DNA of 64,000 nt from contig NZ_CP107036.1 of NCBI RefSeq assembly GCF_029542085.1, positions 5,456,001 to 5,520,000 on the forward strand, in the 5' to 3' direction. Of the stretch, positions 54,143 to 63,559 are shown one piece after another (position 1 is the first letter of the stretch; every line of letters starts with the position of its first letter). The translations under genes were made by a program, and so were the position numbers. Source of the stretch: Sphingobacterium sp. ML3W. Its GTDB lineage: Bacteria; Bacteroidota; Bacteroidia; Sphingobacteriales; Sphingobacteriaceae. The notes under the pieces were generated by a model that did no database searches, was not told the origin of the DNA, and worked only from the letters and a program-made list of their open reading frames with translations.

Positions 54143-55069
54143 ATGGCAAAAAAGAAAACACTGATAGCCATTGTAGGTCCGACTGCTGTTGGAAAAACTG
54201 CAATGGCTATTTCATTAGCTCAATATTTTAAGACCGAAATTATTTCTGCCGATTCCCGGCAGTTCTATCGCGAGATGACGATTGGTACAGCAAAGCCAGA
54301 TCTAGAAGAACTGGCTAGTGCTCCGCATCATTTTATAAATTCACATTCCATTACCCAAGATTATTCTGCTGGAGATTTTGAACGGGAAGCCTTACACAAG
54401 TTGGATGACCTTTTCCGGCAACATGATGTGGTCGTTATGGTCGGAGGATCTGGACTTTTTGTACGTGCGCTCTGTGAAGGCTTGGATGATCTCCCTAAAG
54501 CAGGAGATGAGGTACGCGAAAGACTTAACAATGAAATGGCACAGCTGGGGCTTGAACAGATGAAAGAGCGATTAAAAACAATTGATCCAGCCTATTATCA
54601 AATCGCTGATATTGATAATCCACAGCGTGTCGTTCGTGCCTTGGAAGTATTTGAGGCAACAGGCAAACCCATGTCCTTTTATCACAAAAAAAACCTAAGT
54701 AAGAGACCATTTGATATCCTGACGATCGGATTGAATATGGCACGTCCCCAGTTGTACGAAAGGATTAATCTTCGGGTGGAACGGATGATGGAATTGGGAT
54801 TGTTGGAAGAGGTAAAATCATTATTTCCCTTTAGAAACAAGCCGGCTTTGTTGACGGTAGGCTACGCTGAATTGTTTGATTACCTCGACGGAAATATTTC
54901 CTTGGAAGAAGCTGTGGAGAGGATCAAGCAAAATTCAAGACGCTATGCGAAGCGGCAGATTACCTGGTTTAAAAAATATGGCAATACCTCGTGGTTTCAA
55001 CCTGATGAAACAGGGACGGTTATTGATTTCATAAATGCTAAGCTAATTGAAGGGAACACAATAAGTTAA
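54143..55069 (+). CDS. miaA: tRNA dimethylallyltransferase
   Basis: MiaA transfers a dimethylallyl group to A37 of tRNAs that read codons starting with U. The 308-residue enzyme has the P-loop AIVGPTAVGKTAMAISLA and the substrate-binding DSRQFYREMTIGTAKP. Further motifs are GGSGLFVRALCEGLDDLP, the DNPQRVVRALEVFEATGKP segment and the C-terminal RRYAKRQITWFKKY. It is probably co-transcribed with cca and the pRiA4b-like gene, giving a small tRNA-processing cluster. Confidence 0.97.
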   Translation: MAKKKTLIAIVGPTAVGKTAMAISLAQYFKTEIISADSRQFYREMTIGTAKPDLEELASAPHHFINSHSITQDYSAGDFEREALHKLDDLFRQHDVVVMVGGSGLFVRALCEGLDDLPKAGDEVRERLNNEMAQLGLEQMKERLKTIDPAYYQIADIDNPQRVVRALEVFEATGKPMSFYHKKNLSKRPFDILTIGLNMARPQLYERINLRVERMMELGLLEEVKSLFPFRNKPALLTVGYAELFDYLDGNISLEEAVERIKQNSRRYAKRQITWFKKYGNTSWFQPDETGTVIDFINAKLIEGNTIS

Positions 55070-55163
55070 TCAGCATCTCATTACAATAAAACTTTCATTC
55101 TCTCACGAGAGGAACAACAGTTATAAAAATTAACTGAAGGTTCTTTTTCTGGCCAATGCAAAG

Positions 55164-55199
55164 AAAAAAGGCTGTCGATGATTACCAACAGCCTTTTTT
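55164..55199. terminator. Bidirectional terminator between miaA and ilvE
   Basis: AAAAAAGGCTGT/ACAGCCTTTTTT (55164-55175, 55188-55199) with a 12-base loop; A and T runs on the two sides serve both strands. Confidence 0.9.
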
Positions 55200-55214
55200 A
55201 TGAACCTTATTAGC

Positions 55215-56285
55215 TTACTTTACCAAGTAATTCCATCCAAATGGATCGGCTACTTTACCATAGCGCAATTCATTTAGATAATGTAAAACTTTATTGGAGA
55301 ACTCACGGCCCTCAACTGGAGGTAAATTGTAGTCTTGTCCTTCAAAACCGATCCGGCTAATGTCAGTAATCGTAGCAGCTGTTCCTGCAGCAAATGCCTC
55401 AGTAACTGTACCTGCTTTAATCCCATCAATAAGCTCCTGTACGGATACTTTCCGCTGCTCAGTTTTATAACCCCATTTTTCTGCCAATTCCATAATTGTA
55501 CGACGCGTTACACCATGTAAGATGGTATCGCCATGCGGCGTGATAATGGTATCACCAATACGGAAGATTAGGTTTGCGGTACCCGCTTCTTCGATATATT
55601 TGTGTTCTGAAGCATCAGTCCACATAATTTGATCGTAGCCTTCATCGTTAGCCAATTGGGTCGGATAAAGCGACAGCGCATAATTACCTGCATTTTTCGA
55701 GAATCCAACACCGCCTTCAGCTGCACGTGTATAGTACGTTTCAACTTTTAAGCTAATCGGTTTACTATAGTAAGCACCAACTGGGCCAGTGATAATGATA
55801 AACTTGTATGATTTGGATGGATGTACGCCCAACGCAGCTTCAGTACCGAACATAAATGGACGTATATACAAAGAAGAACCTTCTTTAGCAGGAACCCAAT
55901 TACGGTCAATATCCAATAGTTTGTTCAGACCATCCATAAAAATTTCCTCAGGAACCTCAGGCATCTGAAGGCGTGCTGCAGATTTGTTGAATCTTTCCCA
56001 GTTTCTGTCTGGACGAAAGATGCTCACTGTACCATCTGCGAATTTATAGGCTTTAATACCTTCAAAGATTGCTTGACCATAATGTAAAGCTGACATGGAA
56101 GGACTGAAACTGATATCTCCGTAAGGGACGATGCTGACATCTTTCCATTCACCATCATCATAGTCTGCGACCAGCATGTGGTCGGATAATATCTTTCCGA
56201 ATTTTAGATTGTCGAAATCTACTTGCGAGAGTCTTGAATTTTGAGTTGGCTCTACGCGAATTGAATAGTTCTCTGTCGCGTTCAT
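55215..56285 (-). CDS. ilvE: Branched-chain amino acid aminotransferase
   Basis: PLP-dependent class IV transaminase for the last step of Leu, Ile and Val synthesis. The 356-residue protein is of the longer BCAT2-like type. It shows ALHYGQAIFEGIKAYKFADG, YIRPFMFGTEAALGVHPSKS, the PLP-lysine segment GFSKNAGNYALSLYPTQLA, and EEAGTANLIFRIGDTIITP with the PLP-binding glutamate. It is monocistronic between two terminators. Confidence 0.95.
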   Translation of the reverse strand: MNATENYSIRVEPTQNSRLSQVDFDNLKFGKILSDHMLVADYDDGEWKDVSIVPYGDISFSPSMSALHYGQAIFEGIKAYKFADGTVSIFRPDRNWERFNKSAARLQMPEVPEEIFMDGLNKLLDIDRNWVPAKEGSSLYIRPFMFGTEAALGVHPSKSYKFIIITGPVGAYYSKPISLKVETYYTRAAEGGVGFSKNAGNYALSLYPTQLANDEGYDQIMWTDASEHKYIEEAGTANLIFRIGDTIITPHGDTILHGVTRRTIMELAEKWGYKTEQRKVSVQELIDGIKAGTVTEAFAAGTAATITDISRIGFEGQDYNLPPVEGREFSNKVLHYLNELRYGKVADPFGWNYLVK

Positions 56286-56603
56286 CTTATTTTTTATATT
56301 ACTTAGGCTAAGTTAGGAAAAATTGAAATATAAATCGCACTTTGCTACGATAATTTCCCGTTTAGAAAAATGCCTTTTATTTCGGACAGTCATTCTCCTA
56401 TTTACTACACTTCCCTATGAAAATGAAAAATAAACCGATAAAATTTATCGAGGCAACCTGCTTTCAATTAATTGTATTAATTTTGTGTTAATTAACACTG
56501 TTTCTGTATTTGTGGCATAAAGTTTGGCAATAAAGACTGCGACCGTAGATGGGCATTGGGTCGCTTTACGCTATAAAATCACTTATCATAAAATAAACTT
56601 AGT
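56286..56603. other. Intergenic region upstream of ilvE and the 56604 small ORF
   Basis: No large ORF. It contains the 14-base perfect palindrome GTGTTAATTAACAC at 56485-56498, a possible operator for either flanking gene. The ilvE promoter should lie near its left end, but no convincing box was found. Confidence 0.4.
56485..56498. promoter_or_regulatory. Perfect palindrome, possible operator
   Basis: GTGTTAATTAACAC reads the same on both strands, sits 187 bases upstream of the ilvE start and 106 bases before the small ORF at 56604. Transcription-factor binding is inferred only. Confidence 0.35.
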
Positions 56604-56762
56604 ATGGAATTGACTCACCGTCTTAACAAAAGCAATGAAGTAACATCGGGTGAAACTCGCGAATTGTTACAGCGTGATGTTGAAATTCAAAAGAAAGGTA
56701 TTTCTGTGAATTTTATTCTTGGTTTTTTTGTGTTTTTGTATAAAACCGCAATTAAACCCTAA
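56604..56762 (+). CDS. Possible small protein (52 residues)
   Basis: An ATG-initiated ORF with a polar N-terminal helix (HRLNKSNEVTSGETRELLQR) and a hydrophobic segment after residue 33 (GISVNFILGFFVFLYK) ending in a basic tail. This could be a single-span membrane small protein. It has no recognised relatives and no upstream Shine-Dalgarno, which is normal for this phylum. The stop is followed at once by the GH3-gene terminator of the opposite strand. It may simply be noise. Confidence 0.35.
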   Translation: MELTHRLNKSNEVTSGETRELLQRDVEIQKKGISVNFILGFFVFLYKTAIKP

Positions 56763-56810
56763 AAAAACAGAGATTAGCCAAGATAGTCTCGTAAAATTTT
56801 GGCTAATCTC
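56761..56810 (-). terminator. Terminator of the GH3-family gene
   Basis: GAGATTAGCCAA/TTGGCTAATCTC (56770-56781, 56799-56810) with a 17-base loop. On the minus strand it is followed by a run of seven T (56761-56767). Confidence 0.88.
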
Positions 56811-56829
56811 CCCAAGAATAGACGTTCGG

Positions 56830-58344
56830 TCAATCTTGTAAAATCTTTAAAAGCGGGTCAAGATATTCTCTATTATTGCTCAATCGAGGGACTTTATTCT
56901 GTCCACCCAGTTTACCTCTAGATTTCATCCACTTATAAAAAGTATCTGATGGTGCATTATGGACAATTGGCGGGCGAAGTGCCATGTTCTTGAATCGCTT
57001 TGCGTCGTAATCTGAATTTATTTCCCTCAACTTGGCATCCAATATTTCACAAAAACGTTTAAAATCGTTGGGTTGCTGTTCAAATTCAATGACCCATTCG
57101 TGCGCGCCTGCTTCAGCATCCCTAAAATAAACTGGTCCTGCGGTGTAATCTTTTATACGCGCATTTGTCAGTTTGCTTGCTTCGGCTAGTGCCTGTTCGG
57201 CATTGTCAACAATCACTTCTTCACCAAATGTATTGATATATTGTTTTGTACGTCCCGATATCTGAAAGCGGTAGGGCGACAAAGACGTAAACTTGATTGT
57301 GTCGCCTATTTTATAACGCCATAGTCCGGCATTGGTGGAAATGATCAGCGCATAGTTCTTGCCGATTTCGACCTGATCCAAACGTAGCGTTGTCGGGTTT
57401 TCCTCATGCATTCGTTCCGTGGGAAGGAATTCGTAATAAATCCCATAATCCAACATGAGCAGAAGATCTTCAGAGTCTGATTCATCCTGTAACCCAAAAT
57501 ACCCTTCTGAGGCATTGTAGTTTTCTAGATAGTACATCTTATCTGAAGGAATCAGTTTGTGGAACTGCTCGCGGTAGGGCTTGAAACTCACACCTCCATG
57601 ACCATAAAACTCAAGGTTTGGCCATACTTCCAATAGATTGTTCTTGCCTGTGATTTCCAGTACACGTTTAGCCATCACAATATTCCATGTTGGTACACCC
57701 GCCAGACTAGTGACATTTTCTTTGATGGTAATTTGCGCGATCTGCTCAATTTTCTCTTCAAAATTGGGATTTAAAGTCACCTCCATGTTTGGGGTTCGTT
57801 TGAATTCCGCCCAAAATGGAAGGTTGCGGATCAGGATGGAAGATAGATCTCCATAATAGGAGTCTGGGCTAAAGTTGTTGATCTGCGATGAACCGCCGAT
57901 GACAACAGACTTTCCTGTAAAAACACGGTTTTCAGGTCTATTGTGACAGTATATAGTCAACATGTCCTTCCCTCCCTGGAAGTGGCATTCTTCTAGGGCC
58001 TCTTCGCTCACCGGTATAAATTTGCTACGATCAGAGGTTGTTCCAGAAGATTTTGCAAACCATTTGATATCCGAAGGCCACAGAATATTCTGCTCACCTT
58101 TGATCATCCGATCTACATAACCTTTGATATCGTCATAATCCTGTATAGGTACGCGCTCTTTGAAGATTTCTGGGGTGAGTATGCTGGTGTAGTCGTATTT
58201 TTTTCCCCATTCCGTCGCCTCGGCAGTAGAAATTAAACTTTGGAACCATTCCTCTTGTACATCGTGGGGATATTTCATGAAAAGCTCGATTTGGTGAATC
58301 CTTTTTTTCATGAACCAAGTAAAAATGGAGTTTAATAAGGCCAT
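56830..58344 (-). CDS. GH3-family acyl-adenylating protein
   Basis: A 504-residue protein of the GH3 family, named for plant acyl-acid amido synthetases and widespread in Bacteroidota. Visible family stretches are WFAKSSGTTSDRSKFIPVSE (ATP-binding motif), YNASEGYFGLQDES (motif 2 type) and RYKIGDTIKFTSLSPYRFQI with the downstream SGRTKQYINTFGEEV (motif 3 type). It probably adenylates a carboxylic acid; the substrate is unknown. It is 19 bases from lptB and is likely co-transcribed with it. Confidence 0.9.
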   Translation of the reverse strand: MALLNSIFTWFMKKRIHQIELFMKYPHDVQEEWFQSLISTAEATEWGKKYDYTSILTPEIFKERVPIQDYDDIKGYVDRMIKGEQNILWPSDIKWFAKSSGTTSDRSKFIPVSEEALEECHFQGGKDMLTIYCHNRPENRVFTGKSVVIGGSSQINNFSPDSYYGDLSSILIRNLPFWAEFKRTPNMEVTLNPNFEEKIEQIAQITIKENVTSLAGVPTWNIVMAKRVLEITGKNNLLEVWPNLEFYGHGGVSFKPYREQFHKLIPSDKMYYLENYNASEGYFGLQDESDSEDLLLMLDYGIYYEFLPTERMHEENPTTLRLDQVEIGKNYALIISTNAGLWRYKIGDTIKFTSLSPYRFQISGRTKQYINTFGEEVIVDNAEQALAEASKLTNARIKDYTAGPVYFRDAEAGAHEWVIEFEQQPNDFKRFCEILDAKLREINSDYDAKRFKNMALRPPIVHNAPSDTFYKWMKSRGKLGGQNKVPRLSNNREYLDPLLKILQD

Positions 58345-58363
58345 ATAGGGTATTCGTTATGCT

Positions 58364-59098
58364 TTAAAATTTTTTCCTTCTTAATTCAAAATGACGACCA
58401 AGATAGAACTTTCGAGCCAGTTCATTATCCGCGATCTCTTCAGGTGTGCCCGTAAGCATAATCTTTCCTTCGGTCAAAAGGTAGGCTCTATCTGTAATGG
58501 ATAAAGTTTCCTGTACATTGTGGTCGGTGATTAAGATGCCAATATTACGTGTTTTGAGTTTAGCAACAATCGTTTGGATTTCCTCTACGGCAATAGGGTC
58601 AACCCCCGCAAATGGCTCATCCAATAGGATAAACGATGGATTTGCGGCCAATGCTCGAGCGATTTCCGTACGTCGGCGCTCGCCCCCCGACAAAAGATCA
58701 CCTCTGTTTTTACGGACACGATGCAGACTGAATTCGGATAGCAATTCTTCCAACTTGGCCATACGTTCTTCTTTGTTGGGGTAGTGGATCTCCAGTACAG
58801 CCAGGATATTGTTTTCTACGGATAACTTGCGGAAAACAGAAGCTTCCTGTGCCAAATAACCTATTCCACGCTGCGCGCGTTGGTACATCGCATCTTGCGT
58901 GATCTCTTGATCATCTAAAAATACTTTTCCGTCATTGGGTTTGATCAGACCTACAATCATATAAAATGAGGTCGTTTTACCAGCACCATTTGGCCCCAGT
59001 AACCCGACAATCTCTCCTTGTTCTACATGAAAGGATACGTTGTTGACAACAGTACGTTGTTTATATTTTTTTATGAGATGTTCTGCCTTTAAAATCAT
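58364..59098 (-). CDS. lptB: Lipopolysaccharide export ABC transporter ATP-binding protein
   Basis: LptB powers extraction of lipopolysaccharide from the inner membrane as the ATPase of LptB2FGC. The 244-residue protein has Walker [20 protein letters not shown], a Q-loop in [20 protein letters not shown], the signature [17 protein letters not shown], Walker [14 protein letters not shown] and the switch His in [13 protein letters not shown]. The [10 protein letters not shown] segment is typical of LptB rather than other ABC ATPases. The permease genes are not in this window. Confidence 0.94.
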   Translation of the reverse strand: MILKAEHLIKKYKQRTVVNNVSFHVEQGEIVGLLGPNGAGKTTSFYMIVGLIKPNDGKVFLDDQEITQDAMYQRAQRGIGYLAQEASVFRKLSVENNILAVLEIHYPNKEERMAKLEELLSEFSLHRVRKNRGDLLSGGERRRTEIARALAANPSFILLDEPFAGVDPIAVEEIQTIVAKLKTRNIGILITDHNVQETLSITDRAYLLTEGKIMLTGTPEEIADNELARKFYLGRHFELRRKKF

Positions 59099-59217
59099 CT
59101 TCTTGATTTATCTTGTCACTATAAATTTCTGCTCTACTTATTCCGCAAAATGCCAGATAATGCTGAATTTACCGTTGGAGCATTTGAATGCAAATCTATG
59201 GTAAATATATTTAATAT

Positions 59218-59249
59218 CTTCTTAGTATTAAGTATTTAGATGCTAAAAC
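59218..59249 (-). repeat. Dispersed intergenic repeat, copy 5 (between recJ and lptB)
   Basis: Read on the minus strand: GCATCTAAATACTTAATACTAAG, a shortened version of the copy 4 core (CTTAATACTAA). Confidence 0.45.
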
Positions 59250-59250
59250 G

Positions 59251-60951
59251 CTAATATCGAATTCCCTTGATGTTAAGCTGTAAGTTTCTTTTATTGCGCC
59301 ACACATTCTCTTCAATGCTATAACAAATATCAAAACTCTGCCCCGAATTGATATGATCAATATGTTCTGCTAATCCGAAACCGATGCAATCAAAAGATGG
59401 AGAGTCTTCCTGGACAACTGTCATTTTTAAATGATTTGTACCTACAGGGAAAGCCGACCCTACTGAATTCACTTTCTTACTCAAGAAAATTGGTGACTCA
59501 TTTTGTGGGCCAAAAGGTTCAAACTGTTGGAGTATGCGAAAAAATTTAGCGTCTATATCCTTCAGATGGAGTTTAGCATCGATCTGAATTTCTTGTGTCA
59601 GCATTTCGGGACTGATCCTACGAGCCACGACCTCTTCAAATCGATCTTGAAACAGGCTTACATTGTCCAGTGACATGGTCAGTCCAGCAGCATATTTGTG
59701 CCCTCCAAATTGCTCCAGTAAATCAGCACATTCGTTTAATGCTTCATATAGATCAAATCCGATTACTGATCGACACGAGCCCGCGATATGGCCATTCGTT
59801 TCCGTCAATATGATGGTGGGACGGTAATATTTCTCAGTCAATCGTGAAGCCACAATACCGATTACACCTTTATGCCAGTCTGATTTGTATAATACGGTAG
59901 ATTTTCGGCTCTTGAGAACTACATTTTCTTCAATGAGCGCCAGCGCCTCCTCCGTTATTTTAAGGTCAAAATCCTTGCGGACATTGTTTTGATCATCAAT
60001 GCTCGAACTAAAGTCTTTCGCTTCCTGTAGGGATTTTGAAATTAATAATTTGACGGCATCCTTAGCGTGGTCAATGCGGCCGGCTGCATTGATGCGTGGG
60101 CCGATTTGGAATACGATGTCATTGACCGTAAAAATCTTTGTTCTATTGTTGGATAGGTCAACCAATGCTTTTAATCCCACGCAGGGATTGGTATTGAGCT
60201 TGATCAACCCAAAGTGGCTTAAGATTCTATTCTCCCCAGTGATTGGGACGATATCTGATGCTATACTCACTGCAACCAGATCTAAAAATTGATAACAGGC
60301 ATTGATATCCATTCCGTTGGTCAGTATGAACGCCTGGATGATCTTGAAGCCGATACCGCAACCAGAAAGTTCCTTGTAGGGATAATCACAATCTACACGT
60401 TTTGGATCTAAGACAGCGAAAGCGTTTGGAAGTTCTTCACCTGGGAGATGGTGGTCGCCAATGATAAAGTCTATCCCCTTCGTGTTGGCATAGTCAATTT
60501 TATCAATGGCTTTTATTCCACAGTCTAATGCAATAATAAGAGAAAAGCCATTAGCAGCGGCATAATCAATGCCCTGCGTAGATATACCATAGCCTTCTGC
60601 ATAACGGTCCGGAATATAAAACTCCAGTTGACTATGAAATTCTCTGAAAAAACTGTAGACTACAGCAACTGCTGTAGTGCCATCAACATCGTAATCACCA
60701 TAGATCAGGATCTTTTCTTTATTGCCGATAGCCTGAATGATTCGAGATATGGCTTTTTCCATATCCTTCATCAAAAAAGGATCGTGCAAATCGGACAATT
60801 GTGGCCTAAAAAACTGTTTCGCTTCGTCAAAACTTCCAATTCCCCTGTTGACGAGCAACTCTGCTAACACAGCGTTGATGTTTAATTCCTCGCGCAGTTT
60901 GTTGGTTATTTTGACATCAGTTTTAGATTTTAGTACCCACCTTTTTTGCAT
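59251..60951 (-). CDS. recJ: Single-stranded-DNA-specific exonuclease RecJ
   Basis: RecJ degrades single-stranded DNA 5' to 3' in recombination and repair. The 566-residue protein has the DHH-family motifs LIYGDYDVDGTTAVAVVYSF, LIIALDCGIKA and FIIGDHHLPGEELPNA (DHH itself), and a DHHA1 domain with the GSCRSVIGFDLYEALNECAD and FGGHKYAAGL segments. The C-terminal OB-like domain contains RFFRILQQFEPFGPQNESP-type text. The ATG at 60951 is chosen; an upstream in-frame TTG at 60963 is less likely. Confidence 0.96.
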   Translation of the reverse strand: MQKRWVLKSKTDVKITNKLREELNINAVLAELLVNRGIGSFDEAKQFFRPQLSDLHDPFLMKDMEKAISRIIQAIGNKEKILIYGDYDVDGTTAVAVVYSFFREFHSQLEFYIPDRYAEGYGISTQGIDYAAANGFSLIIALDCGIKAIDKIDYANTKGIDFIIGDHHLPGEELPNAFAVLDPKRVDCDYPYKELSGCGIGFKIIQAFILTNGMDINACYQFLDLVAVSIASDIVPITGENRILSHFGLIKLNTNPCVGLKALVDLSNNRTKIFTVNDIVFQIGPRINAAGRIDHAKDAVKLLISKSLQEAKDFSSSIDDQNNVRKDFDLKITEEALALIEENVVLKSRKSTVLYKSDWHKGVIGIVASRLTEKYYRPTIILTETNGHIAGSCRSVIGFDLYEALNECADLLEQFGGHKYAAGLTMSLDNVSLFQDRFEEVVARRISPEMLTQEIQIDAKLHLKDIDAKFFRILQQFEPFGPQNESPIFLSKKVNSVGSAFPVGTNHLKMTVVQEDSPSFDCIGFGLAEHIDHINSGQSFDICYSIEENVWRNKRNLQLNIKGIRY

Positions 60952-60958
60952 ATCTTTG
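60951..60958 (+). promoter_or_regulatory. Candidate -7 element of the MBL-fold gene
   Basis: TATCTTTG overlaps the recJ start on the opposite strand. It would give a leader of about 100 bases to the ATG at 61066. It is the same box as at 1711 and 7733. Confidence 0.4.
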
Positions 60959-61065
60959 CACAATATTTTAAGTGTAAATATACGTTTTCAGGCTGGACTT
61001 ACCTAATTCCTAAACCTGGTATTGGCCGCCTGTCGCTTAACGTGCATATTCCCAATGTTTTAAAT

Positions 61066-61845
61066 ATGGTACAGGCTTATTCTCTATATGAAGGTTCTTT
61101 TTCTGTCGATAAAAGTAGAAAATTCGTTCCCTTTGATCCATCCGTGGATGATCCGAAAGACCGTCCGGGATCCATGTTTATCCATGTCCATCCTTTTTTG
61201 ATCAAAACAGAATCAGGTATTGTGATCTGTGATACCGGTTTGGGGCATACCGATGATAGTGGTGTGCTGAAGTTGCACAACAATATCCGGAAATTGGGTT
61301 ATGAGCCAGACGATGTGAAATACGTATTAATGTCGCACCTGCATAAGGATCATGCCGGTGGTATGGTAAGTATGGAAAGTGGCTCCCCCCGAATTGCATT
61401 TCCCGAAGCTGAATATATAGTGCAAAGGGGAGAATGGGAAGATGCCTATTCCGGGATTTCGAGCTCATACCGTACAGAAATTTTTGATGTTGTCCAACGA
61501 AGTGGAAACTTGGTATTGGTAGAAGGAGAGGGGCAAGTAAATACTGAAATCAGTTATGTTCATAATGGTGGGCATACGCCACATCACCAAGCTTTTCATA
61601 TCCGTACAGGTGGAATGCATTATTTTTTCGGGGGCGATGTTTTACCTGAACCAGAAGAGATTTTTCATAATTATGTAGCTAAATATGATTTTGATGGTCG
61701 GCGCTCGAAGGAGCTACGGCAAGCTTATTGGGGAGAAGGAGCTCCAGAAGGTTGGACCTTTTTATTCTATCACTCCAAAAATATAACCATTGGCCATAGC
61801 CAACTGCGGCCTGATGGAAGTTATAAACTGGTTGATGCAGTGTAG
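61066..61845 (+). CDS. Metallo-beta-lactamase-fold hydrolase
   Basis: A 259-residue cytoplasmic MBL-fold protein with the binuclear zinc motif SHLHKDHAGGM (HxHxDH), a downstream histidine in HNGGHTPHHQAFHI, the bridging aspartate in FFGGDVLP and a last histidine in FYHSKNITIGHS. The arrangement resembles lactonase-like members (quorum-quenching or glyoxalase II relatives), but the substrate is not evident. The ATG at 61066 is used because upstream in-frame codons overlap recJ and look non-coding. It is followed by a bidirectional terminator. Confidence 0.88.
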   Translation: MVQAYSLYEGSFSVDKSRKFVPFDPSVDDPKDRPGSMFIHVHPFLIKTESGIVICDTGLGHTDDSGVLKLHNNIRKLGYEPDDVKYVLMSHLHKDHAGGMVSMESGSPRIAFPEAEYIVQRGEWEDAYSGISSSYRTEIFDVVQRSGNLVLVEGEGQVNTEISYVHNGGHTPHHQAFHIRTGGMHYFFGGDVLPEPEEIFHNYVAKYDFDGRRSKELRQAYWGEGAPEGWTFLFYHSKNITIGHSQLRPDGSYKLVDAV

Positions 61846-61874
61846 TGCGGGCGAAAATGGGTGATATGTCAACC

Positions 61875-61913
61875 AAAAAGCCTCATAGACTTTCGGATCT
61901 ATGAGGCTTTTTT
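61875..61913. terminator. Bidirectional terminator between MBL gene and the last susD
   Basis: AAAAAGCCTCATAG/CTATGAGGCTTTTT (61875-61888, 61899-61912) with a 10-base loop. Confidence 0.92.
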
Positions 61914-61923
61914 GATGTAAGAG

Positions 61924-63546
61924 TTAATATCCGGCATTCTGCGGGAAAGCAGCGCCAGTATTGCTATCAATGACTTCCTGTGGAATTGGCCAAAGAATAA
62001 ATTCTTTCTTGACCACATCTTTAGATTGCGGGTTAAGCGTCTTTACACGGCGTAGGAAAACGTCAGCTCCGAAACGAGACAATGTCATTCTGCGCATTTC
62101 TTCGCCCATTAGCTCTCTTGCACGCTCATCCAATATAAAATCTTCGTTGATTGCCGAGGTATTTATTGGAGAAGCTTTTGCACGGGCACGTACAGCATTG
62201 ATGGCATCTTTTGCAAGGTCAGGTTTATTCGCTCGCATGTATGCCTCAGCCAATAAAAGATAGGTTTCTGCCAATCGTATTTTGACCCGATCTTTCATGT
62301 TTCCTTCAAATGCAGGGTTTGCCGCTGTTTTTCCATAGAAAAATTTGGTAATTGTTGGGAATACATTGCCCGAAGCAATAATTGCATCGGTTAGCTCAAC
62401 CTTCTTACCGTAAAGTTCAGGAACGGAAGGGTCATTATAATACCAGTCCCGTTTGATGTTGTAAGGTGAATTTCTAACATCTTGTTTTTCATAACTATCC
62501 AGCCACCATTGGTAAGGACGTACGTGGCCAAGGCCCCTTCCGCCAAGTGAGTCGGCAAGAACAAAACCTTTTTGTTGGGAATAAAAAGGAACCCATGCGC
62601 GTTTACTCCAGTCCGTATAATTGTCTCCACCTCCCTGGGTATTGTATTCCAGCTGGATTGCCCAAATGGTTTCTTGATTGCCCGATGAGCGATTTTGATT
62701 GTTTTCGATAAACATATCGTGGAAATAGTCGCCGGCTTTATCTTTCTCAGCTCCAAAACGTTGATCGTTCAACTTAAAATAACCACTTTGAATCACTTTG
62801 TTAGCTGCTTCAGCTGCCAGATCTGGCTGTCCTGCTTCGATATAGGCCTCTGCAAGGTAATGTAATGCGGCCCATTTTGTCAATTTCCCTTCCTGTACAG
62901 TTCCAGGGTTGTCCGGAAGGTTGTCTCCAGCATATTTGAGATCATCGATCATATGTGCCAATATCTCAGCTTTGGGTGTACGGGTAAAATCGCGGCGCGG
63001 TGTTGCCGATACCTTGTCTACCCATGGCACATCTCCATAGAGGTTGACCAAATAACGATAGCTATAGGCGCGGAAGAAACGGGCCGTAGCTTCTACACGT
63101 TTTGGATCATTCTCTTTGTCTGTCCATTGGATTGTGTTTTTACTTAATGCTTCCAGGATAATATTGGTATTTCCGATAAAACCATAGGCGTACTTCCAAT
63201 AATTGCGCACATACGACGAAGCCGGATTTAGACTGTAATTGCTAAAAGGCGCTAAAGTTGCATCGGTTCCTGTGGTTTTGATCGCAACAATGTCTGTACC
63301 GACCTGTAAAGCCTCCTGTGGGGTAGCTCCCTGAGAGAATATACTGCCGTTCCAGGTCCAGAATTCCATCCGGGCATAAGAATAAAGGCCATTCAATCCA
63401 GTTTCGAAACCTTTTGTATTGATATAGGTATTGTCTGGTGATTGAAAACTGCTGGTGTCTTCGTTTAAAAAATTTTTGCTGCAACCGATAAAGATTAAGC
63501 TTATACCGGCAACGAATGCATATAAAGTTGTATTTCTTTTCTTCAT
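61924..63546 (-). CDS. SusD/RagB-family nutrient-binding lipoprotein
   Basis: A 540-residue surface lipoprotein with lipobox LIFIGC (Cys22). The family core includes EATARFFRAYSYRYLVNLYG, KWAALHYLAEAYIEAGQPDL and, near the C-terminus, IRLAETYLLLAEAYMRANKP and ELMGEEMRRMTLSRFGADVF. It belongs to the RagB/SusD type with a GAAFPQNAGY C-terminus typical of larger SusC/SusD pairs. The ATG at 63546 gives a standard lipoprotein signal; the upstream start adds nine residues and is less likely. It follows susC after 13 bases on the minus strand. Confidence 0.94.
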   Translation of the reverse strand: MKKRNTTLYAFVAGISLIFIGCSKNFLNEDTSSFQSPDNTYINTKGFETGLNGLYSYARMEFWTWNGSIFSQGATPQEALQVGTDIVAIKTTGTDATLAPFSNYSLNPASSYVRNYWKYAYGFIGNTNIILEALSKNTIQWTDKENDPKRVEATARFFRAYSYRYLVNLYGDVPWVDKVSATPRRDFTRTPKAEILAHMIDDLKYAGDNLPDNPGTVQEGKLTKWAALHYLAEAYIEAGQPDLAAEAANKVIQSGYFKLNDQRFGAEKDKAGDYFHDMFIENNQNRSSGNQETIWAIQLEYNTQGGGDNYTDWSKRAWVPFYSQQKGFVLADSLGGRGLGHVRPYQWWLDSYEKQDVRNSPYNIKRDWYYNDPSVPELYGKKVELTDAIIASGNVFPTITKFFYGKTAANPAFEGNMKDRVKIRLAETYLLLAEAYMRANKPDLAKDAINAVRARAKASPINTSAINEDFILDERARELMGEEMRRMTLSRFGADVFLRRVKTLNPQSKDVVKKEFILWPIPQEVIDSNTGAAFPQNAGY

Positions 63547-63559
63547 GATGTAGAGGTGT

